Source: Flaccisagitta enflata
Taxonomy: Eukaryota > Chaetognatha > Sagittoidea > Aphragmophora
Length of the DNA: 64,000 nt
Direction: 5' to 3'
NCBI GenBank assembly: GCA_965153355.1
Contig: OZ231127.1
Location: forward strand, 68,634,001-68,698,000
Positions 1 to 10,334 of the stretch are shown piece after piece. The stretch's first letter is position 1. Each line of letters begins with the position of its first letter. The position numbers were made by a program, and so were the translations under genes. Below the pieces are notes generated by a model, which worked only from the letters and a program-made list of their open reading frames with translations, had not been told where the DNA came from and did not search any database.

Positions 1-157
1 GATACACGGCCATCAGTTGCGGACGGGTGGGCAGGGGCGGAAATCCGCGTTTTCCCACTTTTCAACTCGAGCGTGACGGACCAACCGACCGACCGACCGA
101 CCAACCAACCGACCGACGGACGGACAAAGCCTCTTATAGAGTTGCGTGTCCGCAACT
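1..157 (+). mobile_element. Helentron-like copy, left end cut by window edge
   Basis: Hairpin GTTGCGTGTCCGCAAC at 141-156 is followed by TAAAAA. The distal complement AGTTGCGGAC lies at 15-24, beside GGTGGGCAGGGG and the GATACACGGCC end. Strand is given with the hairpin as the 3' end, as in Helentrons. Confidence 0.8.
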
Positions 158-164
158 AAAAACT

Positions 165-265
165 AGCATCAACGCGACGCACAAAGGCTTGTCTGGTTTT
201 GTGTGACTTGCTCGAGTCAACCGTCTATCTAGTATCCATATGAAACCTCGATTACTCAGTCCAAA
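165..265. repeat. Short dispersed repeat, also at 2085-2160
   Basis: Both sites share an ordered set of words: GGC-TTGTCTGG-like sequence, CTATCT(A/G)GTAT and CATATGAAACCTCG. It may be a decayed element end. Confidence 0.5.
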
Positions 266-272
266 AAATCAT

Positions 273-355
273 TTTTTAGATGCGTCCTCGCATCTCTATA
301 ATTGGCCGTGTCCGTCCGTTGGTCAGTTGGTCGGTCGGTTGGTTACGCATTCGTC
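273..355 (-). mobile_element. Helentron-like copy, AGATGCG type
   Basis: Oligo-T, then hairpin AGATGCGTCCTCGCATCT (278-295), CTATAA and GTCCGTCCGTTGGTCAG. A weak distal complement (AGACGCATC) occurs near 843-851, so the copy may extend across the CAT tract; that is uncertain. Confidence 0.65.
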
Positions 356-384
356 AATATCGCGAAACTCGTCATAATTTCGTT

Positions 385-420
385 GTAAAAGTGCATCATC
401 ATCATTGTAATCATCATTGA

Positions 421-477
<57 letters not shown>

Positions 478-1021
478 TATCATCATCATCGTCGTCTTGT
501 CGTCATCATCATCGTCGTCCCCATCATAGTCATCGTAAACATCGTCGTCCTCATCATCGTCGTCGTCGTCATCATCATCGTCATCAGCGTCATCATCATC
601 ATGTCATCATCATCATCGTCGTCCTCATTGTTGTCATTGTCGTCATGTTACACCGTATAAAGTAGAATATATAAATGATGTATAAAAGTAGACCTTATAA
701 AGTGAGACCGTTTAAGTAGACCTAATAAAGTGAGACCGTATAAAGTAACACCATATAAAGTAAGACCCTATACAGTGAGACCATATGATAGTACACCATA
801 TAAACCAAGACCGTATAAAGAAAGACCATTTAAACCAAGACAAGACGCATCGACATTATCGTCGTCATCATAAACAACATTATGGCCATCATCCTAAACA
901 TCAGCATCATAGTTACCATCATCATCATCATCAGCATCATCATCATTGTTACCATCATCATCATCAGCGTCATCATCATAATCATCATCATCATTTCCAT
1001 CGACATCATCCTTATCATACT
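385..1021. repeat. (CAT)n microsatellites flanking a 15-17 bp minisatellite
   Basis: CAT/CGT-rich runs at about 395-645 and 861-1020 flank units of the type AGACCATATAAAGT at about 645-850. All open frames here are simple-sequence artefacts. Confidence 0.9.
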
Positions 1022-1430
1022 ACGCGAATCATCATAAAAAGCCGCACTATTAAATGGCAATTTATTATATCAAACTTCAAAATAATCAAACAAAATCTTA
1101 GACCATTTTGAAGATCTCAAAAAGATCTTTCATTTGGCTCCAATCTGGTATTTCTAGCTTTATTCGTTTAGAAATGGCATAAAAAAGAGTAAAAACATTG
1201 CCACTTTCAGTTTTGCAATCCTATTGAAAAATGAGCATTTTTGCAAAAGAGAGGTTCACTTTGGCAAGCTCTATCTCCTAAACGGTTTGAGATACAGACC
1301 TGGGATTGGTCTAGAATGAAAGAAAATTTAAAAATCTTTAAAATCAGTTGAACAAAAAAATTTTGAATTGATTTCTTGTGTCTCTTTCACTTAGCTACAA
1401 AAGGGTGCGGCTTTTTTTTTGATTCGCGTA
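1021..1430. mobile_element. TIR element, uninterrupted copy (410 bp)
   Basis: The ends are TACGCGAATC on the left and its perfect complement GATTCGCGTA on the right, with a second inner pair AAAAAGCCGCAC and GTGCGGCTTTTT. A diverged copy at 59213-60644 is split by a Helentron-like element. No ORF. Confidence 0.8.
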
Positions 1431-1447
1431 GTAGTTTCTTTCCCGTC

Positions 1448-1765
1448 ATCATCATAATCATCATCATCATCATCATTGTTACCATCGTCATCATCTTTAC
1501 CATCATCATTGTCATCGGCGTCGTCGTCGTGGTTGTCATCAGCATCATCGTTACAATCGTCATCATTTATCAACATGATCATTAACGTAGTCTTTTTTTC
1601 TGTTGTCATCATCATCATCGTCATATTCATCATCATCATCGTCATGTTCATCATCATCATCATCATGTTCATCATCATCATCATCAGCGTCATATTCATC
1701 GTCACCATCATCAGCGTCATCGCTACAATAATCATCGTTGTCATCAATCAACATCATCATTATCA
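1448..1765. repeat. (CAT)n microsatellite
   Basis: This is a CAT/CGT trinucleotide run of about 320 bp with interruptions. Frames of repeated Ile, Ser, Met or Asp are artefacts. Confidence 0.95.
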
Positions 1766-1772
1766 TTGTTTT

Positions 1773-2107
1773 TTTTTAGATGCGTCCTCGCATCTCTATA
1801 AGAGGGCATGTCCGTCCGTCAGTTGGTCGGTCGGTTTTACATTCATTATAATCCACTATATCTATGCCATATTACACATGAATCACAACTGGATCAATAA
1901 AGCAGAGCAACATGGCGTAAAATCAGATTATATCAAAGAAGACATTTTTAGTGAGATTAAAGTAGAACCATATAAAGAAAGACCACATCAAGAAAGACCA
2001 TATAGAGAAAGACCATATAAAGAAAGACCATATAAAGAAAGACCATATAAAGAAAGACCATATAAATAAAGAAGAGGACGCATCGTTGGCCTATCTGGCC
2101 TTGTTTT
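1773..2107 (-). mobile_element. Helentron-like copy, AGATGCG type, complete
   Basis: Hairpin AGATGCGTCCTCGCATCT (1778-1795), CTATAAGAGGGC, GTC-rich DNA, a core minisatellite of AAAGACCATATAAAG units (about 1965-2070), distal complement GGACGCATC (2076-2084) and end CTGGCCTTG followed by T5. Confidence 0.82.
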
Positions 2108-2158
2108 TCGCTCCTCAGCAAGAGAATCTATCTGGTATGCATATGAAACCTCGTTTAC

Positions 2159-2410
2159 GGGTAATTTAAGCACAGGTCAGTCAAACCATAAAACCAAAAA
2201 AATAGATTTTGCCAATTTTTGGTGTTAAGGTAGGTCTTAGGAAAATATTCACAAATCCCAAATTTTTTCGCGCTGTGATCAATACATTGGCTTTTACGGG
2301 TGTTCAAAATTTTGAAAACTTTGGGTACCCTTTAAATTTCAACAAGCCATAACTCAGCCTGTACATGTACTATGAACATATACTTCATGTCAATCCCCTG
2401 ATATTGATCA
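2159..2410 (+). repeat. Dispersed repeat, inverted relative to 10335-10605
   Basis: Shared blocks in opposite orientation include GGGTAATTT...GCACAG, CAGTCAAACCATAAAACC, the GGCTTTTAC stretch and the GATCAA ends. The copies are clearly diverged; no ORF. Confidence 0.65.
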
Positions 2411-2478
2411 AAGGAATCTAATGGAAAAAGGTTTGAAGAAAAATATTCATTATTCGGGTGATTTTAAGCCTATGTGGG

Positions 2479-2820
2479 GCCATTTTGAGTATCCCTAGGT
2501 ACCTAGTACGTTGAAATTTTGAAAAAAAATATTCTATATTAGATTCAATAATAAAAAACATGTATATATGCATGCTCGATAGTGAAAAAAAATAATGAAA
2601 TGGTTTATGTGGCCCAAATTTGAATACTGGCTTCTGATTGACTGAAAGAAATCTGGTTAGCCAATCAGGAACAAAAGCCTTCTATAGCTTGTATTGAATA
2701 TTTTTTTTCACTATCAAGCATGTTTTTTATCATTGAATCTGATAAAGAAAACTTCGAAGAATATTTTTCAAATTTTTAACGTACTAGGCACCTAGGCCTC
2801 CTAGGGGTATCCAAAATGGC
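2479..2820. repeat. Foldback element (about 340 bp)
   Basis: Imperfect inverted arms of about 120 bp: the left begins GCCATTTTGAGTATCCCTAG and the right ends with its near complement; AAAAAATATTC and TCACTATC-type blocks also pair. Confidence 0.72.
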
Positions 2821-2826
2821 TTTAAT

Positions 2827-3354
2827 ATAATATAATAATATAAAATTTAAGCTATCAAAGGAAGCAAGCTTTTTACGACTTGCTCTTCGAGATGATAGCT
2901 GTTCCGTCGAATTACAATTTACGTGGCAAAGAAAATTAACCAGTCAGTAGTTCATAAGAACCAAAAGCGAGAATTGTTACCATGCAACTGCTAAAAATTG
3001 AAAATTCTATGTTCAAAATATCCAAAATTGACCAGTCACTAGTTTTAAAAATCAAAAGTGTAAATCAGTAAAGGAAAAAGTTGCATATTCACCAAAATTT
3101 TCAACGACTTTCCAATATATAAAAAATAAAGACTATAAATACCTCCAAATAGAAAATATGATGCTTTTATAAGTGCAAATAATATCAGTGATTATTCTCT
3201 GAGCAAATACTAAAGATTTCATGATACTAAAAAACCATTTGTAAAGAGAGAAAAAAAAAATCTGATTTGATCATTGTGCTCTTATGGTCTCTAAGTTAGT
3301 GAGTCATTTAATGGGAAAGCATGCTATTCTTCGCTCGCGGCGGCCGCCAATACC
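2827..3354. other. Nothing recognised
   Basis: This is AT-rich DNA without an open frame of note or a clear repeat. Confidence 0.5.
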
Positions 3355-3583
3355 ATCTTCGCCAAAAGAAACGCGACACTTGTTGAAATTAGCATCAACT
3401 TTGGAAAAGTGCTGCTCCTAAATGAATCTAGCTGCAGATCCCGGATTGCTCCCATTTTAAAGATCTGTTAAAAATCTTCAAAATGGGACCAATCTGGGAT
3501 CTGTAGCTTTATTCGCTAAAGAGCAGCACTCCTCCAAAGCTGATGCTATTTCTAGCAACTGTCGCGTTTCTTTTGGCGAAGAT
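3355..3583. repeat. Foldback element that truncates an ORF1 gene
   Basis: The arms start ATCTTCGCCAAAAGAAACGC and end with its complement, and pair through AGCATCAACTTTGGA and AGTGCTGCTC to a centre of alternating AAATCTTC-like sequence. The right arm supplies the last residues and stop of the - strand ORF1 remnant. Confidence 0.82.
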
Positions 3584-4621
3584 AGTAACTTTGAAAAACT
3601 TGACGCTTTTTTCATCTGCAGTAAGAGAATTGTTCAAATGCTCAGCATCTTGCCGCAATTTAATCTCCCATGCTTTTTCCACTTGACATTCCAATTTTGT
3701 CATGTCGTGAGTGATAATCACCCCGTTCCATTTCTCCATTCCTCTCAGCTTCTTTGCCATCAGGAGCATTGCCCTCTTTTTTTCTGAGCATACAAATTTA
3801 ACGACCAGGGGGCGCAAATTGCTACTGTTTGATGTTCCAACACGAAAATGATGAACAATGTCCGTAGAAGGATCCAGGTCCAGGTCCAAGTCACCAGCAA
3901 GCAATTTGATCATGGCAAGATCGTCATCTGTTTCCTGTTGACCAAAAATGATGATGTTGTTTCTCTTTCGTTCGCGCAAGACCCATTCTGGAACAAATTG
4001 CACAGGTGTGCCTTTATTCATTGTGGCAGGGTTGGTTGAACTTTGTGCAGAATTGTGAATTTCATCCACTTTTGCCTTGATTGCTTGAAATTCGGTTTGG
4101 AGCTCCTGTAATCTGACGTCAGTTGATGTTGTTCTTTCTCCAATGGCATCCATCTTGGTCTTCAATTCATCTTTGATACGCCTGTTTTTTTCCATCTCCT
4201 CCACAAACTTGCGATTTGTTGCATCTAACTGTTGTTGTGATTTAGTCAATTTCTTCCCAAAGGCTTCAAATTCGGTTTTTGAGGCAACCTGATGCTCAAC
4301 CACTTGGGCTTTGAAGGCTTCAAGTTCGGTTTTTGAGGCAACCTGATGCTTAACCACTTGGGCTTTGAAGGAATCAGCACTTGTGATATGATTTTTCATT
4401 TTAATGGTTAGCATGGCAATTGTTTCATTCAAAGCTGTATGATTATTGTTAATGCCTTCCACAACTTTTTCAAAACCTTCAAAACCTTTTTTGAAGGTCA
4501 TGAGTAGAGCATCCATTTTGGTTTTCCATTCATTTGTTTCTTTTGACTCTTTTTCCAGTTGCGCAATATCATGCTGTATTTTCTCCATGTCTTGAGCTTT
4601 ATTAACACGGAAAGATGACAA
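3509..4621 (-). pseudogene. Non-LTR retrotransposon ORF1-like protein, 3' end replaced
   Basis: The 370-residue open frame starts MSSFRVNKAQDMEKIQ and forms a long heptad-rich coiled coil to about residue 190. This includes a tandem duplication of FKAQVVKHQVASKTELEA-like units. An RRM-like block follows from RERKRNNIIIFGQQETDDD to VVKFVCSEKKRAMLLMAKKL and WNGVIITHDMTKLE. Coiled coil plus this RRM is the classic ORF1 layout of non-LTR retrotransposons, where it binds element RNA. The last 25 or so residues (IFAKRNATVARNSISFGG onward) are encoded by the foldback element at 3355-3583, so the native end is lost. No ORF2 follows. An isolated, truncated remnant is the best reading. Confidence 0.75.
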
Positions 4622-4721
4622 TTTCCTTCAGTAAGATTCAGTCTTTGGTTCTGTGAAGTAGTTTTTTTTTTAGCCGCGAAGGAGTAAACGGTTTTGTAAC
4701 AAAAATTCTTAGCTGTAGTTG

Positions 4722-4913
4722 TTACACACTCCCTGTTAATCCATCTGGTAAAAGATTTACGGCAAAGACACCTTTCAAAACCACTTTTCCATGCTCAGTA
4801 ACTGCGTGGAGATTTCCGATAAAATAGGGGCAAAAAAATTCGCTTACAAACTTTTCTTCCAACACCCCTCTTGTCATAGGTTGTAAGTGCAGGCCACATA
4901 ATGCAATCTCCAC
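4722..4913 (-). pseudogene. Unknown coding fragment, inverted copy of 9501-9779
   Basis: The frame reads GLHLQPMTRGVLEEKFVSEF, then FCPYFIGNLHAVTEHGKVVL and KGVFAVNLLPDG. Over about 55 residues it is roughly three-quarters identical to the frame at 9501-9779. I do not recognise the family; it is probably part of a mobile-element protein. Confidence 0.4.
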
Positions 4914-5262
4914 TAGATAAGGTAACTTCTAAAGCCTTTATCTCCTAAACGAATTGAGCAAATGACCTCAACTTGGGCTCATTTTAAAGAAGTTTGTCTG
5001 CTCTTGAAAATGAGCCCAAGTTGAGGTCAGTTGCTCAATTCGTCTAGGAGCAACAGTCGTCCAAAGTTGATGTTATTTTCAGAAAAATGGCAAAGACCCT
5101 TTCTACTTTGAGAGTTTGTATCTCTGAGACGAATTGAGCAAATGATCTGAATTTGGGCTGATAAAACTTTAAGAAATGAGCTCAGGTTGAGGTCATTTGC
5201 TCAATTCGTTAAGGAGCAGCAGTTTTCCAAAGTTGATGTTGATGTTATTTTCACTGAGACCA
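4722..5262 (-). repeat. Inverted-duplication arm with palindromic units (left)
   Basis: This pairs with 9025-9740. It contains hairpin units in which AACTTGGGCTCATTTTAAAG faces its complement, plus a coding-like segment (4722-4913). Confidence 0.78.
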
Positions 5263-5299
5263 TTACCATTTGCTTAACCGCTCACTGAAAAGGAACCAA

Positions 5300-5890
5300 T
5301 TTTAATATAGTCATCCAAGGATCTCACATGGTCAGCGGTACCCCATGCCCTGCTTAGAGTAACTTGCTGAAGAAGTGAAGTGAGAGCAGGGTAGCAGTCC
5401 CATAAGGCCAATGTCCTGTGGGGCACAGGGGTGAATTTCCATAGTTCTAGAATAGCACGTTTAACAGTTGATTTGATTGATTGGGGCACAGTAATGGGTC
5501 ATGTAGGGGCTCATTTAGGGGGTCTACAGGCTCAAATGAGATCAGAGATGAGGGCAGATAAGAGACCTGAGAGGGTTACTTTGAGGACTGGATTGAGATT
5601 GGTCAGATTTTAAGTTTGAGAAGACTGATTTTTGGCTTGAGAGAGCTAATTTTGGACCTGAAAGGGCTGAATTTGGGCCTGAGAAAGCTGAGTTTTAAGC
5701 CTGAGAGGACTGATTTTAAGCCTGAAAGGGCTATTTTAGAGTCTGAGAGCGTTAATTTGAAGCTTAAGAAGGGTCTTGGGGGGAATGTATGTACAGACAG
5801 GATGGACATCTGGAAATTCATCCCTGTGCCCTACTGGGTATTGGCCCTTTGGGGCCGCTGCCTAAAAAGTTTGGGGCCGCTGCCTAAAAA
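5300..5890. mobile_element. GC-hairpin TIR element with minisatellite core, copy 1
   Basis: After a lead CACATGGTCAGCGGTACC, the left TIR (about 5371-5440) with CAATGTCCTGTGGGGCACAG faces the right TIR (5812-5866) ending GGGGCCGCTGCC. Between them are degenerate units of about 21 bp with GAGAGAGCTGA-like words. No ORF. Confidence 0.75.
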
Positions 5891-5929
5891 GCTTATCACT
5901 TAGTCTGCCGCATAATGCAGAAATGGAAT

Positions 5930-6682
5930 AGAACTAGTCATCCAAGGATCGCACATGGTCAGCAGTACTTCATGCCCTGCTTGGATTGATCCAGAACAGG
6001 TCGCCCAAGGGCAATACATGGTCTGCGATACCCATTGCCCTGCTTTAAGTGATTGTGAATTGGAGTGAGGGGGAGCGGCCCCGAAGGGGACAAAGTCCTG
6101 TAGAACACACGGGGATTTATGTTCGTCCTGCCTGAAGAAGTAGATGAGGTGCTATAGAGGCCTTTAAGAGCCTATACTGAGGTCTAAGAAGGCTAATGTA
6201 AGGCCTGAGAACGCCTGAGGGCTGACTTGAGGCTTGAGAGAGCTGGATTAAGGCTTGAAAGGTCAGAGGGCTGATTTGAAGCCTGAGAGCAATAAATTGA
6301 GGCTTAGATAGCTGATTTGAGGCCTGAGAGGCCTAATTTGATGCCTGAGAAGCCCAATTTGAGGCCTGAGAGGCCAGGTTTGAAGCCTGGGAGGCTGGAT
6401 TTGAGGCTTGAGGCCTAAGAATTTGGATTTGAGGCCTGAAGGCCCATTTGAGGCCTGAAGCCCAATTTGAGGCCTGAGGGCTTGGTGAGGCCTGAGAGGC
6501 TTGATTTGAGGCCTGAGAGGCTGGATTTGAGGCCTGAGAGGCCGGATTTAAGGTCTCAGAGGCCAAATATGAGGCCTGAGAGCTGGATGAGGGGGGGACG
6601 AACAAACGGACAAACGAACAAACGAACAAAAGTCCCCTGTGTTCTACAGGACTTCGTCCACTTCGGGGCCGCTGCCCAAAAA
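5930..6682. mobile_element. GC-hairpin TIR element with minisatellite core, copy 2
   Basis: The left TIR AGCGGCCCCGAAGGGGACAA (about 6075) faces the right TIR ACTTCGGGGCCGCTGCCC (6661-6678). The TIRs share about 43 bp including CCTGTAGAACACA. The core (about 6150-6590) is a 20-22 bp minisatellite built on GGCCTGAGAGGCTGGATTTG. An extra partial copy of the lead occurs at 5935-5990. Confidence 0.82.
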
Positions 6683-7097
6683 AGTGGAGCGAGAGCAGGG
6701 CAGCGGCCCCAAAGGGCCAATGTCCTGTAGAAAAACAGGGGGAATTTCCAGACGTCCTGAGCATATTTCAGGCCTGATTCAGGCCACTGAAGGCATATTT
6801 GAGAGCTGGAGGGCAGAATTAAGGCTTGAAGAGCTGATTTGAGGTTTGGAGGGCAGATTTGAGCCACAGAGGGCTGATTTGATGCTTGAAGGGCAGATTA
6901 TAAATCTGGAGGTCAGATTTGAGGCTGGGAGAGGGGCTGATTTGAAGCCAGGAAGGCCGATTTGAGGCCTGGAGGGCTAAATTGAGGGTCGGGAGGGCCA
7001 ATATGAGGCCTTAATGGCCAACGGGGGGGGACGGACGGAAGGACGGATGTCTGGAAATTCCCCCCTGTGTTCTACAGGCCCTTTGCAGCCGCTGCCC
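6683..7097. mobile_element. GC-hairpin TIR element, copy 3, back to back with copy 2
   Basis: It begins AGCGAGAGCAGGGCAGCGG immediately after copy 2, carries CCTGTAGAAAAACAGGGGG, a GGCAGATTTGAG-type core and ends CAGCCGCTGCCCAAAA. The GGACGGACGG run near 7030 precedes the right TIR. Confidence 0.78.
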
Positions 7098-8450
7098 AAA
7101 AGGCATGCTGCAATGACGTTAAAGAGGATGAAACTCTAGGATGATTCCACATATTTTCTAGGGTTTTCTGTACATACCCCCCAGCCTCAAACTGGTCCTC
7201 CATGACCTTCTTACCTCAAATCAGACCTCTCAGACCCCAAATTTAGCCTCTAAGAAAACAGATCTGCAGACCTTTTTTTAAAGCGAGCCCGCCAGTCCGA
7301 GGCTCTCTATTTTGCTATTGGGCTCTCCCTTTTTGATGGCTCTGAGCCCGGCTGGCTCTCTCTGATTTGGGGTGACATGTTCGACTCAAGTGTATTTGAT
7401 TTTCGTAGGATTTACAAAGAGCACACCAGCTATTTAAGAGACTCAGAAGTAAGAAGTTAGTTTGTACAACTTTTTTGGAATTTTATATTTCATCTGTTGT
7501 TTTCCTCTCTCTCTTTTGCGTAAAAGTAAGAAAGCAAATGAATTCCCTCCACTGTCTCTATCATGAGCTAAGTGTCTTTCAGAAGCATGCCACGCTTCTC
7601 CATTGAGTCGATTAGTCCATTCTTTGAATAGTCAGTCCATTTATGACTTTTTCCTTTTTTGGCGTAATGGGGAATTATAAACATCACTGCCTCTGCCCAA
7701 ATACTTGACTGCCCTTTACTCTGCCCCCATCCACCCTCTCGGAACCAGGGTAACTGTGTATCCGGCCTTGTTTTTTTCAAATGCAATGTAAATGCGTCTG
7801 ATGTTGACTTTAAAAGAAAGTTTATATTCAATCAATAATGATTTTTTCTTTAATACCCTTGTATTTCTGTTAACAGAGATACAAAAAAGCCACTGTTACA
7901 GACCAATGCTATGATGTAGGCTCAAACGCTAAAAAATTTGATAAAAATGGTAATTTTTTATCGGGCTCTGTAAGATTAGGCAGGGACAGCCCGACTGGCT
8001 CTGTCAAAAAATTCACTAAAAAAAGGCCTGCAGATCTGGACCTTCAGATCCCAAATCAGGCCTTTCACACTGCAAATCAGACCTCCAAGACCCAAAATCA
8101 AGCCTCTTAGACCCAGAAGCCGGTCTTTTGGACTAAAAAAAGTGATGCGGGGTCATAATTCTGTTGCAGATGGGTGGGCAGGGGCATCCACACCCCCCCA
8201 TCCACACTAGGGTGGTCCGGAATTGGGTCAAGTTTCATATATTGATATACTTGAGCCCTTTGCACAAATGTCCAATAAAAGAAGGATTTAAGTTGGGGTG
8301 TGAAATCAAATAAAAAACCTTGTTGGCAAAACCATAAGCTTGCTAGGGGGATTTTTTCATGGCCATAGGAAGCCTATAGTTTTGCCACCATGGTTTGATC
8401 TTCAAATTCAGACCTCTACTTGTGGGAAAACCTTCTATTTTGGTACATTT
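7098..8450. other. Gene-free stretch with element fragments
   Basis: Patches of CAGACCTC-type decayed minisatellite (7150-7270, 8030-8140), a Helentron-like distal end GTGTATCCGGCCTTG (7757-7771) and an opposite-strand distal end around GATGGGTGGGCAGGGGC (8170-8186) are seen. No gene. Confidence 0.5.
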
Positions 8451-8457
8451 ATGCAAA

Positions 8458-8945
8458 AAATAGTCGCAAAAGCGTTAGATGGTCAGCGGTACCCGTTGCC
8501 CCTAAGTGAGTGTATGAGGGTGTGAGATAGTGAGAGGGGCAGCGGCCCCGAAGGAGCCGATGACCTATGCTGTTTTTATTTGAGCCTGGAGGCTGGAATT
8601 GGGGCCTTGAAGCTGGGATTTGAGCATAGAGGCAGGGATTTGAGCCTTGTGGCTGAGATTTGAGCCTCAAGACTGGGATTTGAGCCTCAAGGTTGGGATT
8701 TGGGCCTTGAGGCTGGGATTTGGGCCTTGAGGCTGGGATTTGGGCCTCGAGGCTGGGATTTGGGCCTCAATCTGAGATTTAAGCAACGAGGCTTGGATTT
8801 GGGTTTCGAGGCTAGGATTTGGGCCTTGAGGCTGGGATTTGGGTCTCAAGGCTGAAAGCGGGGGGGGGGGTACGGGGAGAAGGAGGAGAAAATTCTCCTG
8901 TGTGAAAGCATAGGTCATCGGCCCCTTCGGGGCCGCTGCCCAACT
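8458..8945. mobile_element. GC-hairpin TIR element with minisatellite core, copy 4
   Basis: The lead AGTCGCAAAAGCG and GGTCAGCGGTACCCGTTGCC are followed by a left TIR GGGGCAGCGGCCCCGAAGG and GCCGATGACC. The right TIR GGTCATCGGCCCCTTCGGGG with CCGCTGCCC is its complement. The core (about 8580-8850) is a clean 24-bp minisatellite around GGGCCTTGAGGCTGGGATTT. Confidence 0.87.
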
Positions 8946-9024
8946 AGCCCATCCATCGATCAGTCAAACTATATTTTTTTGGATTTTTTGGCGCTTATGG
9001 GTGGTTATCGCATTACTGCTGCCG

Positions 9025-9740
9025 CCCACCTGCTTAGCATTTTTCTGAAAATAACATAAACATTGAAAGACAGTTGCTCCTAAACAAATTGAGCATATGT
9101 CCTCAATTTGAGCTAATTTTAAAGAGCAATTTGTTCTTTAAAATGAGCACATGTTGAGGTCTTGAGCTCTGTTTGTTTAAGAGATACAAGCGCTTTAAGT
9201 TGCAAGGGTCTTTGCCATTTTTCTGAAAATAACAAATTGAGTGAATGACCTAAACTTGGGCTTATTTTGAGATTAAAAGGGATCTGTCTGTTCTTTATAA
9301 TGAGCCCAAGATGAGTTTATTTGCTCATTTTGTTGAGAAGATACAAACTCTCAAAGTAGTATGGGTCTTTGCCATTTTTCTGAAAATAACATCAACTTTG
9401 GAAGACTCTTGCTCCTAGATGAATTGAGCAAATGATCTCAACTTGGGCTCATTTTAAAGAGTTTTGTCTGTTCTTTAAAATGAGCCCAAGTTGAGGTCAT
9501 TTGCTCAATTCGTTCGGGAGATATAAGCTTAAGAAGTTACCTTATCTTATAGAAATTGCTTCATGTGGCTTGTACTTACAACCCATAACAAATGGGGCAT
9601 TGCAGGGAAAGTTTGTAAGGGAATTTTTTTGCCCCTATTTTATCGGAAGTCTCCATGCTATAACTGAACACGGGGAAGCGGTTTTGAAAGGTGTCTTTGC
9701 CGCAAATCTTTTACCAGATGGAATTCACAGGGTGCACAAG
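9025..9740 (+). repeat. Inverted-duplication arm with three palindromic units (right)
   Basis: Three consecutive units of about 180 bp each start near TTTTTCTGAAAATAAC and fold on GACCTCAACTTGGGCTCATT. It pairs with 4722-5262. Confidence 0.8.
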
Positions 9741-9779
9741 AAGACCGAGGTTGGAGAACTGATTCAACTTGGACTTTAG
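9501..9779 (+). pseudogene. Unknown coding fragment (right copy)
   Basis: The frame includes IEIASCGLYLQPITNGALQG, then KFVREFFCPYFIGSLHAITE and HGEAVLKGVFAANLLPDG. It is the counterpart of 4722-4913. No domain recognised, no upstream continuation of the frame. Confidence 0.4.
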
Positions 9780-10170
9780 ATTCCAAACAAATATGAGGCG
9801 ATGAGAGAGTGAGACCACGATAGCGATTTTTTTTTGATGATGAAATGAAATCAATCCCATTAATGATGGTAGTTTCTTTCAAAGTTTTGACCCTTCCCGT
9901 TGACTGATTGAGATGAAAATTTGCAGTTGGGTGGAGAACAAAAAGATGGAATTTTGAGTGTATTTACAGCCGATTACATTATGGTTGAAGCAGTTTTTTT
10001 ATGATTTTTCTTGGAAAGCCGCGAAGGTCGAAGAGAGATCGTGTTTCTTCGCCACGTCACGTTTGTTATTATATTGTATTTTATAAACTGTTTATATTGT
10101 ATTTTATTATATTGTATGTTATTATTAAAGGCTAAAAATCACCCAAATCGTGAATTTTTTACTCCAATTC

Positions 10171-10327
10171 TTTTTAGTCGCGGACACGCGACTCTACACC
10201 TTGCTGTGTCTGTCGGTAGGTCCGTCCGTCCGTCCGTCCGTCATATTTTTGAATTCCGAGCGGTTTTTTGCATTACTGCTCCTGCCCAACCGTCCGCGAC
10301 TGGATTGCCGTGTATCCGGCCTTGTTC
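10171..10327 (-). mobile_element. Helentron-like copy, AGTCGCG type, complete (about 155 bp)
   Basis: T5, hairpin AGTCGCGGACACGCGACT (10176-10193), GTCCGTCCGTCC region, CTGCTCCTGCCCAACC, distal complement GTCCGCGACT (10292-10301) and end GTGTATCCGGCCTTGTT. This is the most compact complete copy. Confidence 0.87.
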
Positions 10328-10334
10328 TATTAGA

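Noticed and set aside
417-1766. Poly-Ser, poly-Ile, poly-Met and poly-Asp frames
   Set aside because: All are (CAT)n microsatellite in different frames and strands.
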